From contig NC_039515.1 of the NCBI RefSeq assembly GCF_003672135.1, forward strand, positions 372,001-436,000: a DNA stretch of 64,000 bases, written 5' to 3'. Below the pieces are notes generated by a model. The model saw only the letters and a list, made by a program, of their open reading frames with translations. It ran no database searches and was not told the origin of the DNA. The position numbers were made by a program, and so were the translations under genes. The stretch comes from Ooceraea biroi (taxonomy: Eukaryota; Arthropoda; Insecta; Hymenoptera; Formicidae). Shown here in pieces: positions 44,940 through 57,361 of the stretch. Position 1 is the stretch's first letter; each line of letters begins with the position of its first letter.

Positions 44940-46774
44940 TAGGTATGTTATTTTAATAGTTGAATATAAATTAAACACAAAGTTCAATTAATACAATGAA
45001 ACTTCGTTAAATTTACACAAGAATATGTTGTGTTTTTAACATAAAAATTTTAACGAAATGAATTTTAACCGTTTGTAACAGAAATACAAAATGTTTTTTT
45101 GCTATTCTTATATTGTAAATATTATACGAAATATCATATTAAATAACCAATATGTTGAACATTTTATTTTAACGCTTGCACAGCATCAATAGTGCGTGGT
45201 ATTGTAAATCGCATCGACAAAACGCTTAATTAATACAAATTCCTGCTTTTGGAAAGTTTCATTATAAAAAGAGTATATTCATATCACGAGAAAATATCGA
45301 TTAACTACGGAACGTGGACTTTTAAACTCTAGTTTTCTGTTCTTAAAGAGTCCTTCGGAGTTTAGCGTCCTTTAGAGCTTATTCCGAATCTTTGCGGGTG
45401 AAAATTTCAATTGCAGCAACTTCGGCATGACCTGTTTTACCATGGCGAGATTAGAAGCAGCGATGTCATCGTCGCGTTTTCTAATTTAAACCATTTTCAC
45501 GTCTCCTTCCTCATCAGCTCTCGACTTTTGTATCCGCGATATTATAGCTCATCCGTGACAATAAGAGAGAACGCTATCTCGAAGGAAATCAGGATAATAC
45601 CGTAGTAGCTTTTGTCATTTGAAACATGTTGGTTCTCAAAGCAACGATCTCACGATATCTCCTTTGACTCGCAAGTGTGTCAAGCAACATGCGGCATACG
45701 AAATCGCGCCTTGAGCGGTCCGAAATTTCGCAAAAGCGTAAGAATTAGATGCAAAATTTAATTGAATACGTTCATGTTCTCGATAAAAAAATCTGACGTA
45801 TCGAGATGCGAAAATCACAGATCTCAGAAAGGCACGACTGCAAATCAAATTAAATTAAATGATTATTTACATATGTTAATTAAAATGACATAAATTAAAC
45901 GGTTATTTATATAAATTAATTAACAGCAGGATGCAACATGTGACAGTTGCATATCAAATTTAATTAAAATATTTTCAGAAAGCTCCGCAAAGAAGTTTGC
46001 ACGGTGGAACAGCGATATCAAAATATGAAACGGCGTTACAATAACGGTGCAGTTATATTACGACGTATTACGAGCGCATATGTAACGTAACCATACACGC
46101 ACGTTACGTACGCGCGAACTTTTTTACAATAAGCGCTTTATGAAACATATAACATCCTAGCGCGTAGCCATCGGCGAAACTTTTCTCGTTCACGTCAACG
46201 TTCAAAGCGGAAATCGCGCATCTACTTGCGCTGCGGGCGCAACTACATGGCTCGGAAGATACTGAAATTTAACGACACCTGATTTAACTATTTTTTAGAG
46301 ACCATACGTACCGTAATCTAGCCGGAGGCTTGCAGAAAGTTACTGCAAAAAAGTTCGCAAACCTATCTTTACCTGCGCGGCAGGCAATCATATGAAATTA
46401 CTACAATCAAGTTCAAAGAATCTTTGTTACACATTATCGTATAATATATATAATATGTAGTTATTTTAAAAAATTCGTTTTTAATTAAAGTTTATAATTA
46501 CGTTACAAACAATGTTTCTAAAATTTCCATTTGGTTTTTCCCTTATCTCATTATATTTCTATATGTAATATATACAAGATTATCTTTTCTATTATACATA
46601 TCTATTATACATTCTATTATACAACATAATTGCTTTGCAAATTACGTTTCGGAAATTTTGAATAAACGTAATTTATTATTTATTCATTATGAACATTGTG
46701 TTTCCGAAATAAACCGTTAATCAATTAACTAACTAAAAAGTTAATATCTAGAAATGCATTTTCAACAAAAATTC
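44940..46774. other. Intergenic DNA, no supported gene
   Basis: AT-rich with CpG-containing islands at 45640-45720 and 46060-46260. No coding region or repeat recognised. Confidence 0.5.
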
Positions 46775-47540
46775 AAGTTTTTTTTATACCAATTAAATAA
46801 AATTATCATAAAAATAAAACTGTATACAGGTTTTTAGGAGCGAGCAAGTCTTTATTAAAAAGTTATTAATCAAAAAGATTTACTGAAGAGAATGTAATTT
46901 TCTGCCATCATGTACATTTATAAAGTTTATTCTTGTTTGTAAACACATATCAGTTGTACATCCGAAGTGTCTACTCAGCAACTTCATGACGTTTCATGAT
47001 TTCATGAATAATGTAAAATAAATATATTAATTTTCTATAATAAATATAAAATAAAGTCTATATTCCTTTAAAACGTAGCAAATTGAATGCGAGGGCGGGC
47101 AAGGGACGATGTCTTTCCGTTTGTCCTCTCCCCTTAAAAACACTCTGAACCAATCTAACTTATTTCCTAAAGGTAAAACATTTGAAGTAAATAGGTTTTC
47201 GAGAAGTTTTCTCGAAATTCAGGAATTTCGCGAAATAATTCCTCGACGTATATGTGTATATTTCCTTAAATTAAATGATAAAGTTTTTGAAGAACTTTTT
47301 TACCTCGAATAATACTTCATCTTTAGGAAATGGCTTAGGTTAGATTTTTTTAGCAAGTGCAGAAGGAGAGGCGGAGCCCTTCCTCCACCCATTTTTCCAC
47401 ATTCAATTCTATATTTCTAATACAGATTCTATACAGCAAACTTTTTTGTTAATAACTTTTTAATCAAGCCTTGCACCCTCCTAGAAACTTTCATAGATTT
47501 AATTTTATAATAATTTCGCTAATTGTTATCCAAAAATTTT
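46775..47540. mobile_element. Foldback family Z, copy 2
   Basis: The outer pairing is AGGAGCGAGCAAGTC...TTATTAAAAAGTTATTAA at the left (46836-46870) with TTAATAACTTTTTAATCAAG...CCTCCT at the right (47448-47483). The interior matches the repeat split by the copia element (23950-24056 plus 28990-29480), and 54455-54925. The open frame at 47109-47312 is unremarkable. Confidence 0.75.
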
Positions 47541-48391
47541 GAATTGTCATTGGCATGGCACTTTTAAATATTTGCCGATATACGACTAACGTTTTGCTCC
47601 CAAGTAAATTAAATACAAAATCCACGAATTGCACAGCAACGATGCGTTACTCGATAAATACTCGATCGTTATCATTTCTTATTCAGCTGCCATCGGTGTC
47701 GGTCTCGCTTTTGCTCGTTTAGTTATTCGTGCAGTGTCTAAAGGAATGCGTGGCTAGAATGCGGTTAGACAGCGTGCTGCGTAGACATGTGAGCCTGCCT
47801 CAAGCGTGCGACAAAAAGCTCCCGCAGCTCATAATTTCGCGGGAATTACGCCGCGTGGAATTTTGTATGCGATACGTTATTGTGACGTCGCTCGCCGTAC
47901 ATGATAAACCTGACCGGTATAGCGGTCTTAATAATGTAGTTTACCACACAATCCCGAGCCGGGCACGTGCATGATTTAGCGCGATCGGGCGGGACCCCGC
48001 CACGGTCCGCTCGTTTCCGCTCGGCGTAGAGAATGGCTCGTGAGCTCCCGTTGTGATTAATCTTCCCGATGGCCGTCCGAATTAATCTAGGAAATTAGTA
48101 CGCCCCTAAGTAACTGCAGTTACACGACGACGGAGCGTGACGATCGATTAGCCTGGATCGACTCTCACCTCGCCGTTCGTGTTCAGCGCGCCTCGCCGTG
48201 TAACGCTAACGCCGTGTAATCCGCTTAAATCGGATCCTGCTAATCCTAGAGGCAAAAGGAGTCTCTACTTGGTGTAATTGGCGAAGCTCTTGATACGTGC
48301 CTATTTTAAAAATTGCCGCGTTCTTCTTAAACGTCACTCTCGATTTGATGTCGATTAGTTGCAGCTGCGCGCGCGATCATGTACATATTAT
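47541..48391. other. Intergenic DNA, CpG-containing
   Basis: Rich in CG dinucleotides from 47740 to 48240. The open frame at 47729-47974 has no domain. Confidence 0.45.
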
Positions 48392-48652
48392 TAGGTCATT
48401 AAGTAAGTAATCCATGTCGCGTAAGATGGCGATGAATCAAACTAAACATTCCAAGTAGCAAAGTGACGTCAGAAGATGACACAAAAACGTCATTATGTCG
48501 TCTTCTGACGTCACTTCGTCAGCTCGTCATACATTAAATTTAATAGCAGGATAGGCAACATTTAAATACTAAAAAACAAAATTCTCTAAAACATCGTTAC
48601 ATTTGTATCCAGTTGTATCCAGACGCGATCCGGATTATTTAATTAATAATCT
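48392..48652. mobile_element. MITE family J, copy 3, interrupted by a hairpin
   Basis: AGGTCATTAAGTAAGTAATC at the left and GATCCGGATTATTTAATTAA at the right are J termini. Against the other copies, an extra 80 bp begins after CAAACTAAACA (48448): CCAAGTAGCAAAGTGACGTC returning as its inverse (48459-48520). Confidence 0.8.
48459..48520. repeat. Nested hairpin with two TGACGTCA sites
   Basis: CAAAGTGACGTCAGAAGATG and its near-inverse pair around a short loop. Each arm contains the palindrome TGACGTCA, identical to the CREB/ATF consensus. Confidence 0.85.
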
Positions 48653-49429
48653 ATTATTTCGCGGAGAATGTAAATAGCTCACGTAAAATGCGCGTGTAAC
48701 GGATAACAGTCTTGTGAATTATGTGGACCACAACCGTGGAGCATATCCACGTGCAGTGCTAGGAGGACTCGCGATTTTCCGCGGCGCAGCTGCGCTCAGC
48801 GTAACGCGATTACCGCGAGAGGAAGAGAGAGAATTGTCGGCTTCTCCTATCGTCACGTAAGGAGAACACCCCCTTTCCATCCCCGCCTCTCTTCTGCTTT
48901 TTCTGCTGTCTATCTCCCTGTCGTTCCTTCGAGGGTACCCTGCGTCGATCGACCCTTCTCAATTTCGTGACGACGTTTCCACTCTTGCACGTCCAATCGC
49001 CTTGGAAGAAAAGAGGGAAGCGCGCGTTTTCGAGCAACCCGCTTAGGGACGAGATCGTCCGCTCGTATTTCCGTGGCTATCTGCCTGGCCGGCGGCCAAC
49101 TCTGCGACTCTCCCACATCGTGGAACGACCAGTTAAAGGGATCATCACTGTGGAATCGAGTTCCAGTAGACCTCTCCGACTGAATGGCTCCCGCCGCGAT
49201 CTCTTTTCAATGAGTTCGCCATCGAGAGACCCTTATTCTGATCCGCGTGGCTACGCGGGGCATCTCTGATTGCACGCGCAACGAGTTCAGATTGTCCTGG
49301 GACTTTTGCGTTGCATTCAGGAACGCGTGTGAAACGCGGCTTGGTTTTATTCGAGAAATCTGCAATTCTTGATTATACAATATAATTTATAATAATAGGA
49401 TAATTTCGGGAGAGATGACCAATCACTCT
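48653..49429. other. GC-richer intergenic DNA
   Basis: Open frames overlap on both strands (48810-49269). The protein text is rich in Arg/Ser and without domains. Not called as a gene. Confidence 0.45.
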
Positions 49430-49740
49430 AATTTCGCTACTGGTTGTGCAATTCTGTTATCACTCATTGTCAGTCTGTGGTTAGCATTAGTTGTGTTTGC
49501 AACAGGAGGTTTAACGTTTTGCGGAACAACATTGTGAAAATATTTCCAGTTTAAACTTTACTGCCTGCTGAAAACTTTCCGTATGTTGTTATTTCCACAT
49601 AAGTATCAGAAACATCTGGATGAACTGACAGACATCAAGATTCTAGGTTTATTTATCTGTAACTGACGTCGTACAGCTTCTAACTTGTGCCCATGTTTTA
49701 TGAAATGCTATAGTCATTTCTCTCGGACAATCAGGAATAA
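49430..49740 (+). repeat. Diverged dispersed repeat paired with 9590-9945
   Basis: See the copy at 9590-9945 for the shared landmarks. Stops in all frames; nature unknown. Confidence 0.5.
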
Positions 49741-52700
49741 TTGGTCACCCGTGGAATTATTATTATTTGTTCTGCAAAATTTCCCTTTTCTTTTCACATT
49801 CTGAACAAATACATACCTAGCGGGTGGTATCCGTTGAAAGAAACTGTAAAAAGAAACGGATTAAAAGGCACCATTAACAATTTTTGTTAAAATCTTTTTT
49901 CTAAAAATATAAAAAGCTTAGATTTAATTTTTGTCTAGAATCATTTCTTTCGTTTCTTTTGTTTACTTTTACATTAATTTTAAAGCTGCCCAATTAACTT
50001 CCTAATCTATGGTCATCTCTTCCTGACATATAGGAGAAATACCAAGATCTTTACGTATCTTATAAAAAAATTTTTATAAAGATTATATATTTCTTTTTGT
50101 TCAAAAAATAATGTTTTATAAAAGAAAATATTAAAGTAATTTCTTTATTGAGAAGCAGTATGTTTTTGGCAATCAAATAAACTATGGCTATTTATCCCTG
50201 AGTTATCCTATAATATAAACCAATTATTCATTACACAATATGATTTAACATAATGTAAGTTTAATATAATATTGTTAATGGCTGTAAGAGTATCTGCAAG
50301 GTTTCCCGAAGATGCAGATCTCTTCGATTATTTATCCGCCCGCGGAAATGAATGGCGCTAATTAAATTATGCGCGTGTGCCTTGCGGAGCCGTGTGACGC
50401 ACTCGTTCCTTTAGATTTAGCAGTAGTTACATTGGAACCTGCGGGACAGACGTAAGTACCGTGAAATTCCGTCGATGAGGGATCTCATCTCGCCTTTTCA
50501 ATCCCGTAATTACGCCATTGACCTCCCCACTTGCTCTCAAACGTCTTACAAAAGCGAACGAGAAAAGGAGCGGAAAGAAAGAAATAGCACAAAAAGCGTG
50601 GGACATCTTGCACGTGTACCAGACGGTCGCATTTTCCTCGAAGGATTCTCTGGAGACAGTATCTCGGTTATCCGAAAAATTAATCAGAGAAGTAGGGGGA
50701 AGATCTCCGCCAAAAGCCAGCCCATTTGCAAAACCGTCTTGTATCCCACCAGTTTTATTTAGCGTAACGCGATATTTATTATATCTGTAGAATGGCAAGA
50801 AGATTGTTTTAGTTTTTGGAAACGCGACGTTGTAATTTTAGTTTTGTTTTGATAGCGCGGTGATCGCGTTCAGTTTGATATGCGTTTGACGATCTATGTT
50901 ATTTTGTTTCCGCGGGCGACCACGCAGCGGTGTGAGCAGCGCGAAGAGAGTTGAGATCTGGCAACGAGCGAGTCAAGACGTGTTAGGCGCAAGCCAGTTG
51001 TTACATTACGTTCTTCTATTTTATTGTACCGTATCTCAGTAAATTCTTGTGTGGATCATCAAGGATTCTTGTCATCTTTATCCCACTTTTGATACCATCC
51101 CGCATATCTGGCTTCTTTCATTTTAATCACATCGACTTTCGTCTCGGATTCCGTCTTCTTCACGATTTTTCCCATTTGCGCACACAGCTGCGGGGACAGC
51201 CGACGTATGTAAGGGTAAACGTAACGCGAAAGTTACAGAACTCGGAACTTACGTGGTTTCGTAACAAGTATTGCCCGGTAGACAAATTTCAAGCTCATCC
51301 GTACGCGTGTGCCACTAATTGCCGAGAAAACAATCGGTCGTTAGAGAGTAGCTGCTTTTACGTTGTTTGCCAAAAAGTTCCGGGTGAATCGGGTGAATCG
51401 GAGCGGCGCGGGCAGGCAGGTGGAGTGGATGGTACGAGTTTTCGAACTTTCCAACATATTGTGGGTGGATCGGCACCGGAGCTTTTCGCTTATCTACATT
51501 CCAAGGCGCGGGCATACTTCTAAGCGATGATCCCCGCTTAAGTGTCCGTTCCGCGGTGTGTGGAAGACGTAAAAATCTTGGGATGTAATCCGCAGTGGAA
51601 GTAGCAGAAGCCGCAAAACCCTCTTCAATTCCGACGTAACCCATTTTATTTCAGGATTGGCATAAGCAATGCCGAGAGCTCGGCGCTCGAATGGCAAGTG
51701 GGAAAAGAGTTCCTCAAGAGTCCCGGTCTATCCACTATGATTTAATCAGATTTTCGAAAAGAAAGTCAGGAAAAAAGGGAGAGAGAGAGAGAGAGAAAAG
51801 GAGAGAATTTCCATCTTATTAAATAAATTATATACATTCCATCTTATTAAAAAAATTTATTGAAATATATGGCGGTATAACAAGCTGATTTGTTACTGAA
51901 TATGCCAGATCTGCAGATACACCGCAGATTTTTATAAACATGCGAACATGCTACGTTTCCCGAGTATTGCAAGATTTCGTCTGATTTGGATAGATTTAAG
52001 TTGTTAAATTTCAAAAGGTTCAAAAGGTGAGTGACCCGGTGTGCGTTGAAACGGATGGAGCATACGACAGTTATTTGCCAGTTCTTTCCCGACGGAGGGA
52101 ATCGTATCCAGAAACCGATCTTTCTTTAACTGGCAATTTCACGATGCTGAAATGGCATAGGAAACATCGCGCGGTAAAAAACGCAACCCGCATGAAGACT
52201 CAAGAGGGAATTCTTGCGCAAGTAGATATGGCGTGGATCAGACGGTCGTAAAGCGTGCCTGCGGATATGCGCGAATCCGAAGATAAAGAAGTTTTCCCCG
52301 TCTGCCATTAGAACTACAGGTGACGAGTACTTGATCTGCGAAATTATAAAAACTCAGCAATATCCGAACTTTTATTATTCTGAGAAATCAATGGAGAAAG
52401 TGGACGAGTGACGATATTTTATTATCGGAAATAAGAACTTATTTTATATCTAACAAGTAGAGAGATAGATATGGATAGATAATAAAATTATATATATATA
52501 AGAATTGTTTGTTCTTATTGTATTTAAAATACATAAGAAATTTTATATATAAGAAATTATATTTTTTTTATACTTTCTACTTTATACAGCCTCTTATTTA
52601 AAACTTATGTATATCACGTTACAATGTTAGAGACAAATTTTCATAAAAATAAAAGAAGTGGAACAGAGAAATGCGCTTTCACCTCTCCCGTTATTTTCGT

Positions 52701-53065
52701 ACGTTACGTGCGATACAGGCAGCGAGTTCTGCCATTCTTACGATATCTGAGATATCAGCACGAGTGGCAGGGATGACTGCACATTCCATGTTATTGAGGG
52801 CAAGCTGAAAGGGTCAGTTCGTCCCATTTTAAGGAAACGTCGCGCAATGACCATTCTATTCTGCGAGACCATTCGAAGACGCGGTACTCAATGGACTTTT
52901 GAAATTTCAAATAGGTATGACTCGCTTCTGAAGCACAAAGTAGCAGTAGCGTTGTAATAGTTTTCATCTCGAAAACTTTCCGAGTCTTTACATTAATTAT
53001 TTAACATAGAATTAAAAATATTCTAAATTGAGAGAGAGAGAGAGAGAACTGAAAAATATATTAAA

Positions 53066-53104
<39 letters not shown>

Positions 53105-53197
53105 TAACAACTTTGATTATCAATTTTTAACTATATGTCCCAATTTATTCGAATTATTATATATAAGAAAACACTTTAAAGAAAACTGTTAAATTAG
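49741..53197. other. Intergenic DNA, no supported gene
   Basis: The longest frame (51047-51523, 158 codons) shows no domain and low-complexity repeats (GESGES). A GA tract lies near 51778-51796, a GA tract at 53030-53047 and a TA tract at 53072-53098. Balanced-composition stretches occur around 50400-51700, but I see no exon structure that I can defend. Confidence 0.45.
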
Positions 53198-53392
53198 TAT
53201 ATAAATTAATTCTTAAGACATTAAGTCTTGATTTACTTTCTTTGTTTTGAAAGGGAATTCATCAACTGCCCGATAGAAAAGTATTAAAAAATCATGACGA
53301 GTATTTCGAAAATGGATTGGATATTTATATTATTTTTTTATAATTGAAACTCGATTTCTTTTAAAAAGCATCAAATTAATTTGCGCACTCAA
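53198..53392. mobile_element. MITE family M, copy 4
   Basis: Shows GAAAGGGAATTCATCAACTG, AGTATTTCGAAAATGGATTG and the right end CAAATTAATTTGCGCACTC. The left end is weak. About 195 bp. Confidence 0.65.
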
Positions 53393-54454
53393 TATACATA
53401 TACTACAGCATCTCGCTATGGGTTTGCTGCGCGAAGTTGTTCTATATTTTACTGTGTACTATCCCCGTAACTATCACGCGCATTCTCTTGAGGATTCCCC
53501 TCAGCCACGAAAGGAACCAGTATACCGTGATGATCTTAACTGGCTATTCGATGGCGCAAAGAGGGCAATAGGAATTCGAACGAGGTGCGGTATAGCCCTG
53601 GAGCTCGTAATTCGCGCGGGAACGAAGATGAGAACGGCGCGAATGTGTTTCCATCCGATTGAACCCCGTAAAAGGGGGCGATGTGCCTCTCCACTGCCGT
53701 CGTCCCTTCCAAATTTTAGATGGTTGTTATGTGCACATTCTGAATTCTCCAATTTCTGTCGTCATACTTTTGCAAATTCAAATTCTCGCTCGGCGCTCAA
53801 ACGCAGATTTTGCGAGCTTGCGAAATGGGAGCTTAATTTGTAAGTTAAATTTCAAAGATCTTTCGCAGATTTGACTATGTTTTTACTGACTGGGACATTT
53901 TGCTCGCCGAGTCTTCAGAGTTCTTTAGTCTTCTCGAGTTTTGAGATTGCTACACGAAAGAATTGCCGAACCATTTATTATACGAATTGAATATTTAACG
54001 ATATTTCGGGATTAAAATTGCTGTCGGGGTTCTTAGACGGCCCGGCTAGCCTCGAGGGGTGAAACGCGAGAAAATATAAAGCCGGTTCGTACGTGAGAGC
54101 GTTTCACTGTGCTGGGACCGAGGGTCAACGTTGTTTTCGGAAGATTGAAAAGGGTCGGCGATATTTGTATAGCGGAGACGAGAAAACGGCATTCTTCTTG
54201 GTGGAGAACGCGAGTGGAATTTCAGACGCGGGCTTGTTAATAACGATCCCGATATCGCTTTAATCCTTCACTCTATGTGTAGTCATGAATTTATTGAAAA
54301 GGCGGATTATATTCTGATACACAAGCTTTAAAAACATATCATGTTTTACAATACGCAACGAGATATTCATATTCTCTTAATAATTCAGTAGTATTTTATT
54401 TAAATAATAATAATAATATTTAGAAATATCACTCTAACAAAAACTCCAATCTTT
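53393..54454. other. Intergenic DNA, no supported gene
   Basis: The open frame at 53418-53843 (141 codons) overlaps one on the other strand and has no recognised domain. Confidence 0.45.
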
Positions 54455-54925
54455 TTAATAGCAATCAACCAAATTGTTATAAAAATAAAATGTACGAAAG
54501 TTTTTAAGAAGGATCAAGTCTTTATTAAAAAGTTCTTAACAATTAAGTATACTAATACTCTATAGAATAGAATATGTGGATGGGGAATCCATTCGCCTGC
54601 ATCCTCAGCCCTAAAAATCTTGTCTAACGCAATCAGTTTCCTAAAGATAAAGCCTTCGATCAATTTCGAAGAAGTAAATTCAAGATAATACTTCTTCGAG
54701 AATTTTATTATTTAATATTTAAAATACTGTATGTCTCTCGGGGAATTATTTCGAGTAGTTACCGAATTTCAAGAAAAATTCTCGAAGACTCATTTATCCC
54801 GAATAATGCTTTATCTCTAGAAAATGGGTTAGGGGGTAGGGGAACCCGAAAACTTCCTCATCCACGCATTTAATTTACTACGTTTTAAAAGAATAGATTG
54901 TATCTTATATATAAGAAATTTATTT
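54455..54925. repeat. Foldback family Z, copy 3 (partial)
   Basis: Landmarks are TCAAGTCTTTATTAAAAAGT, TTTCCTAAAGATAAAGC, TTCTTCGAGAATTTTATTAT, AATAATGCTTTATCTCTAG, GAAAATGGGTTAGG and CTACGTTTTAAAAG. Matches copies 1 and 2 in order. Confidence 0.7.
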
Positions 54926-54942
54926 ATTTATTTTACTTTATT

Positions 54943-55345
54943 TTACTTTATCAAGCGACGCGATAGCATCGCAACGCCAAGTGCATAAAAAAATACACGC
55001 AAAAAGATTCGAGCGATCCGAGCGATGAGTATCATAGACATCGTACGCTAACTTATCCGGAATTTTATGTCATACAATTAATTTTCAATTAAAATATCTC
55101 AGAAACTAAAGCCGTTATCAATAATCTAACTTTTATGATATCATGTGCAAGCTTTCGCTTGCAACCAGGTTGAAAAAGATTGATGCAGTCAATCTTTAGA
55201 TCTCCAGATTTATTACCGCGATTGTAACAATTTCACTTTCCACCTTTCAGTTTCAGTCAGATTCACGCACGTGAATATGTTCGCACATACACATGCAAAG
55301 TGATTTGTTTCTCAAGGTGCGTTCATAGAAGCAATTAAGTTTGGG
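54943..55345 (+). repeat. Single arm of element S
   Basis: TATCAAGCGACGCGATAGCA and CGCCAAGTGCATAA at the start, AAAATATCTCAGAAACTAAA in the middle and GTTCGCACATACACATGCAA near the end match 62934-63345 in the same order. I estimate around 75% identity. Confidence 0.75.
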
Positions 55346-55353
55346 AATTGTAA

Positions 55354-55551
55354 TCTTACTATTATATAAAGAGAAGTCACATTTTCCTTTGTTACCTAGG
55401 ATCTTTAAAACTACTGAACCAATCGACTTGAAATTTTAGTATGAGTATCTTGAGGGTCCCTGGAATGTCATAGGCTATATCATTTTCTATAAACTTATTT
55501 TCTACATACTTATTTTATAGAGCGAGCGAAGCCGCAATGGGGGATGCTAGT
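55354..55551 (+). mobile_element. Short Helitron-like element, about 200 bp
   Basis: Begins TCTTACTATTATATAAAG (Helitron-type TC start) and ends GGGGATGCTAG followed by T (CTAG-type 3' end). GAGCGAGCGAAGCCGC just upstream of the end could form the short 3' hairpin typical of Helitrons. No target duplication is visible, as expected for this group. Non-autonomous. Confidence 0.55.
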
Positions 55552-55605
55552 TTGTTATAAATTTGAAGTTAATGTCGATGAAATCGTTTAGTTTAAACGA
55601 CGCAA

Positions 55606-56425
55606 TTAAATACTAATCAAAAACGATTCTTTGATATAATTACTACTGGTATATATGATGACAATAATGAAATTCTTAGACTTTATGTAAGCGGTGAAGG
55701 TGGTACTGGAAAGAATTTTTTGATTTTTTGAAAACTATTAGATGTTGGATTTAGTAAATATATTAGAAAAGAAACAGCGGTAACTGCACTAACTGATATA
55801 GCAGCTTTTAATATTGATAGACTTACTATTCATAGAGTACTTTAATTACCACTAGAATATGACAATACTGCCACATATAAACAATTTTCTGATATAGTCC
55901 TTAAAATTATATGAGAGAAACTTAAGAATGTTGTTTTAATAATTATTGATGAAGTTTCACTGACTTCAAATATAACTTTAATGTATATACACCTTCGATT
56001 AACAGAGATATTTAATACCCTGGATTGTGATAATGGATGGCAAAAACTAAATATAATATCTTTTTGGAGATTTATTGCAACTTTCACTTGTGCATGAAGG
56101 TCTTTTTATTGAATTATCAAAATTAAAAGTTGAGAAATACATTGGTGCAATGGGTTCTGTGATCTTATTTATGGTCTTTATTCAATTATGAGGAATTACA
56201 AATTAATGTGGGACAACAAGGTGATAATTCTTATCGAGATATATTAACGAGAATTCGAGTTTCAACAGTAACAGATTAGAATATAGCTATTTTAAAAACG
56301 AAGAAATTAAATTTTAAAGAAACTAAATCTGACGACCGAAAGAATTATGTAATTATTAACAAAATTTACCAATAGATACAGTTTGTTTATTGTCAAAAAT
56401 AACAAATGGCAATTAATAAATGATT
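55606..56425 (+). pseudogene. Decayed Helitron/Pif1-type helicase
   Basis: Plus-strand translation gives NQKRFFDIITTGIYDDNNEI, then YVSGEGGTGKN (Walker A at 55692-55715, with the last Ser/Thr replaced by Asn). Next come TALTDIAAFNIDRLTIHRV, VVLIIIDEVSLTS (Walker B at about 55936-55959), NITLMYIHLRLTEIF, and in a shifted frame LHEGLFIELSKLKVEKYIGA, then INVGQQGDNSYRDILTRIRV. The order and motifs are those of the SF1 helicase domain of Helitron RepHel proteins, related to Pif1. At least three stops and one frameshift. No Rep domain was seen upstream, so only the helicase part survives. Confidence 0.85.
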
Positions 56426-56544
56426 CGAAAATACAAACGTGTAGTTGGTCCCGAAATGCTAAAAATGCATATATATTTTTTATAGAAACAATATAAATTT
56501 TTACAAAACGCTATGAGATCTCACTTAGAAAACCTTACGTTTGT

Positions 56545-56728
56545 AAGGTAAAACATGCTTCAAGTACATAAAAAATTCCAACTTGTACATAATAAAAAAA
56601 CTAAATATGAAATCAATAGTTAACTAGCCAAGTACCTACTTAGAAGCAATTCAGTTTGAGGATTGTGTACAATTTGAGAGTTTTTATGTACTTGGCGTAT
56701 TTTTTACCTTTGTAAAACTTTTCAATGG
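56545..56728. mobile_element. MITE formed from element X ends
   Basis: Left TTCAAGTACATAAAAAATTC CAACTTGTAC; right TTTTTATGTACTTGGCGTAT TTTTTACC TTTGT. About 180 bp with the same termini as element X (31850-31915, 39190-39250). Confidence 0.7.
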
Positions 56729-56752
56729 GATATGATAAGAAGCTTGTGTGCG

Positions 56753-56890
56753 TCACAAAACCATACCTGGCCAATTCCCTCATATACTACTGCGTGCTAT
56801 CGTGCACAAAATCTGGCATCACTAATTAAACTTATATTATAACCGAATTTGTGTTTTCTATGAATTACTCCACCCTCTCGGAGTCGCCCG
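56753..56890 (+). repeat. Repeat P, copy 2
   Basis: Inverse counterpart of 39615-39750; landmarks are listed there. Confidence 0.6.
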
Positions 56891-57361
56891 CGTTTTAAGA
56901 AACATTCAAAACATTAGAGATATTAAGTACAGCACCATCTGATGCAAAGTTAAGAATTTATAAACATTTATATATTAGATGCATTAATTTGTATTTATAC
57001 ATGGATGCTTTAAAATAAAAATGAGCATATTACGCAAAAATTATAAATGACTTATAAATAAAATGATATAAATATGATACATACGTATGCAATATTTACT
57101 AATGTATTATATAATATTTAGTATTTAATAATATTTAGTAATATATTTTCACGAGACCGTTTCTAATAGTTATATGAAAATTAAAAGTATATATATTTTA
57201 TGATGTAAATTTTTGTACAAAGTCTAAAAATATTAATATGTATAAAAATATTTAAATTTTGTGGAAATAAAACTTAGCTATTTTTATTATTCATATGCAT
57301 TTAGAAAAAAAAAATAATAAGAAAGATAATACAGATACAAGAGGAAATATAAATTATAGTA
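56891..57361. other. AT-rich intergenic DNA
   Basis: No feature recognised; ends at the TA target of the mariner element. Confidence 0.5.

Noticed and set aside
51047..51523. 158-codon open frame
   Set aside because: No recognisable fold or motif and an opposite-strand frame overlaps it. The start is an alternative codon; chance frame in a CpG-richer stretch is more likely.
53418..53843. 141-codon frame
   Set aside because: No domain; antisense frame overlaps it.
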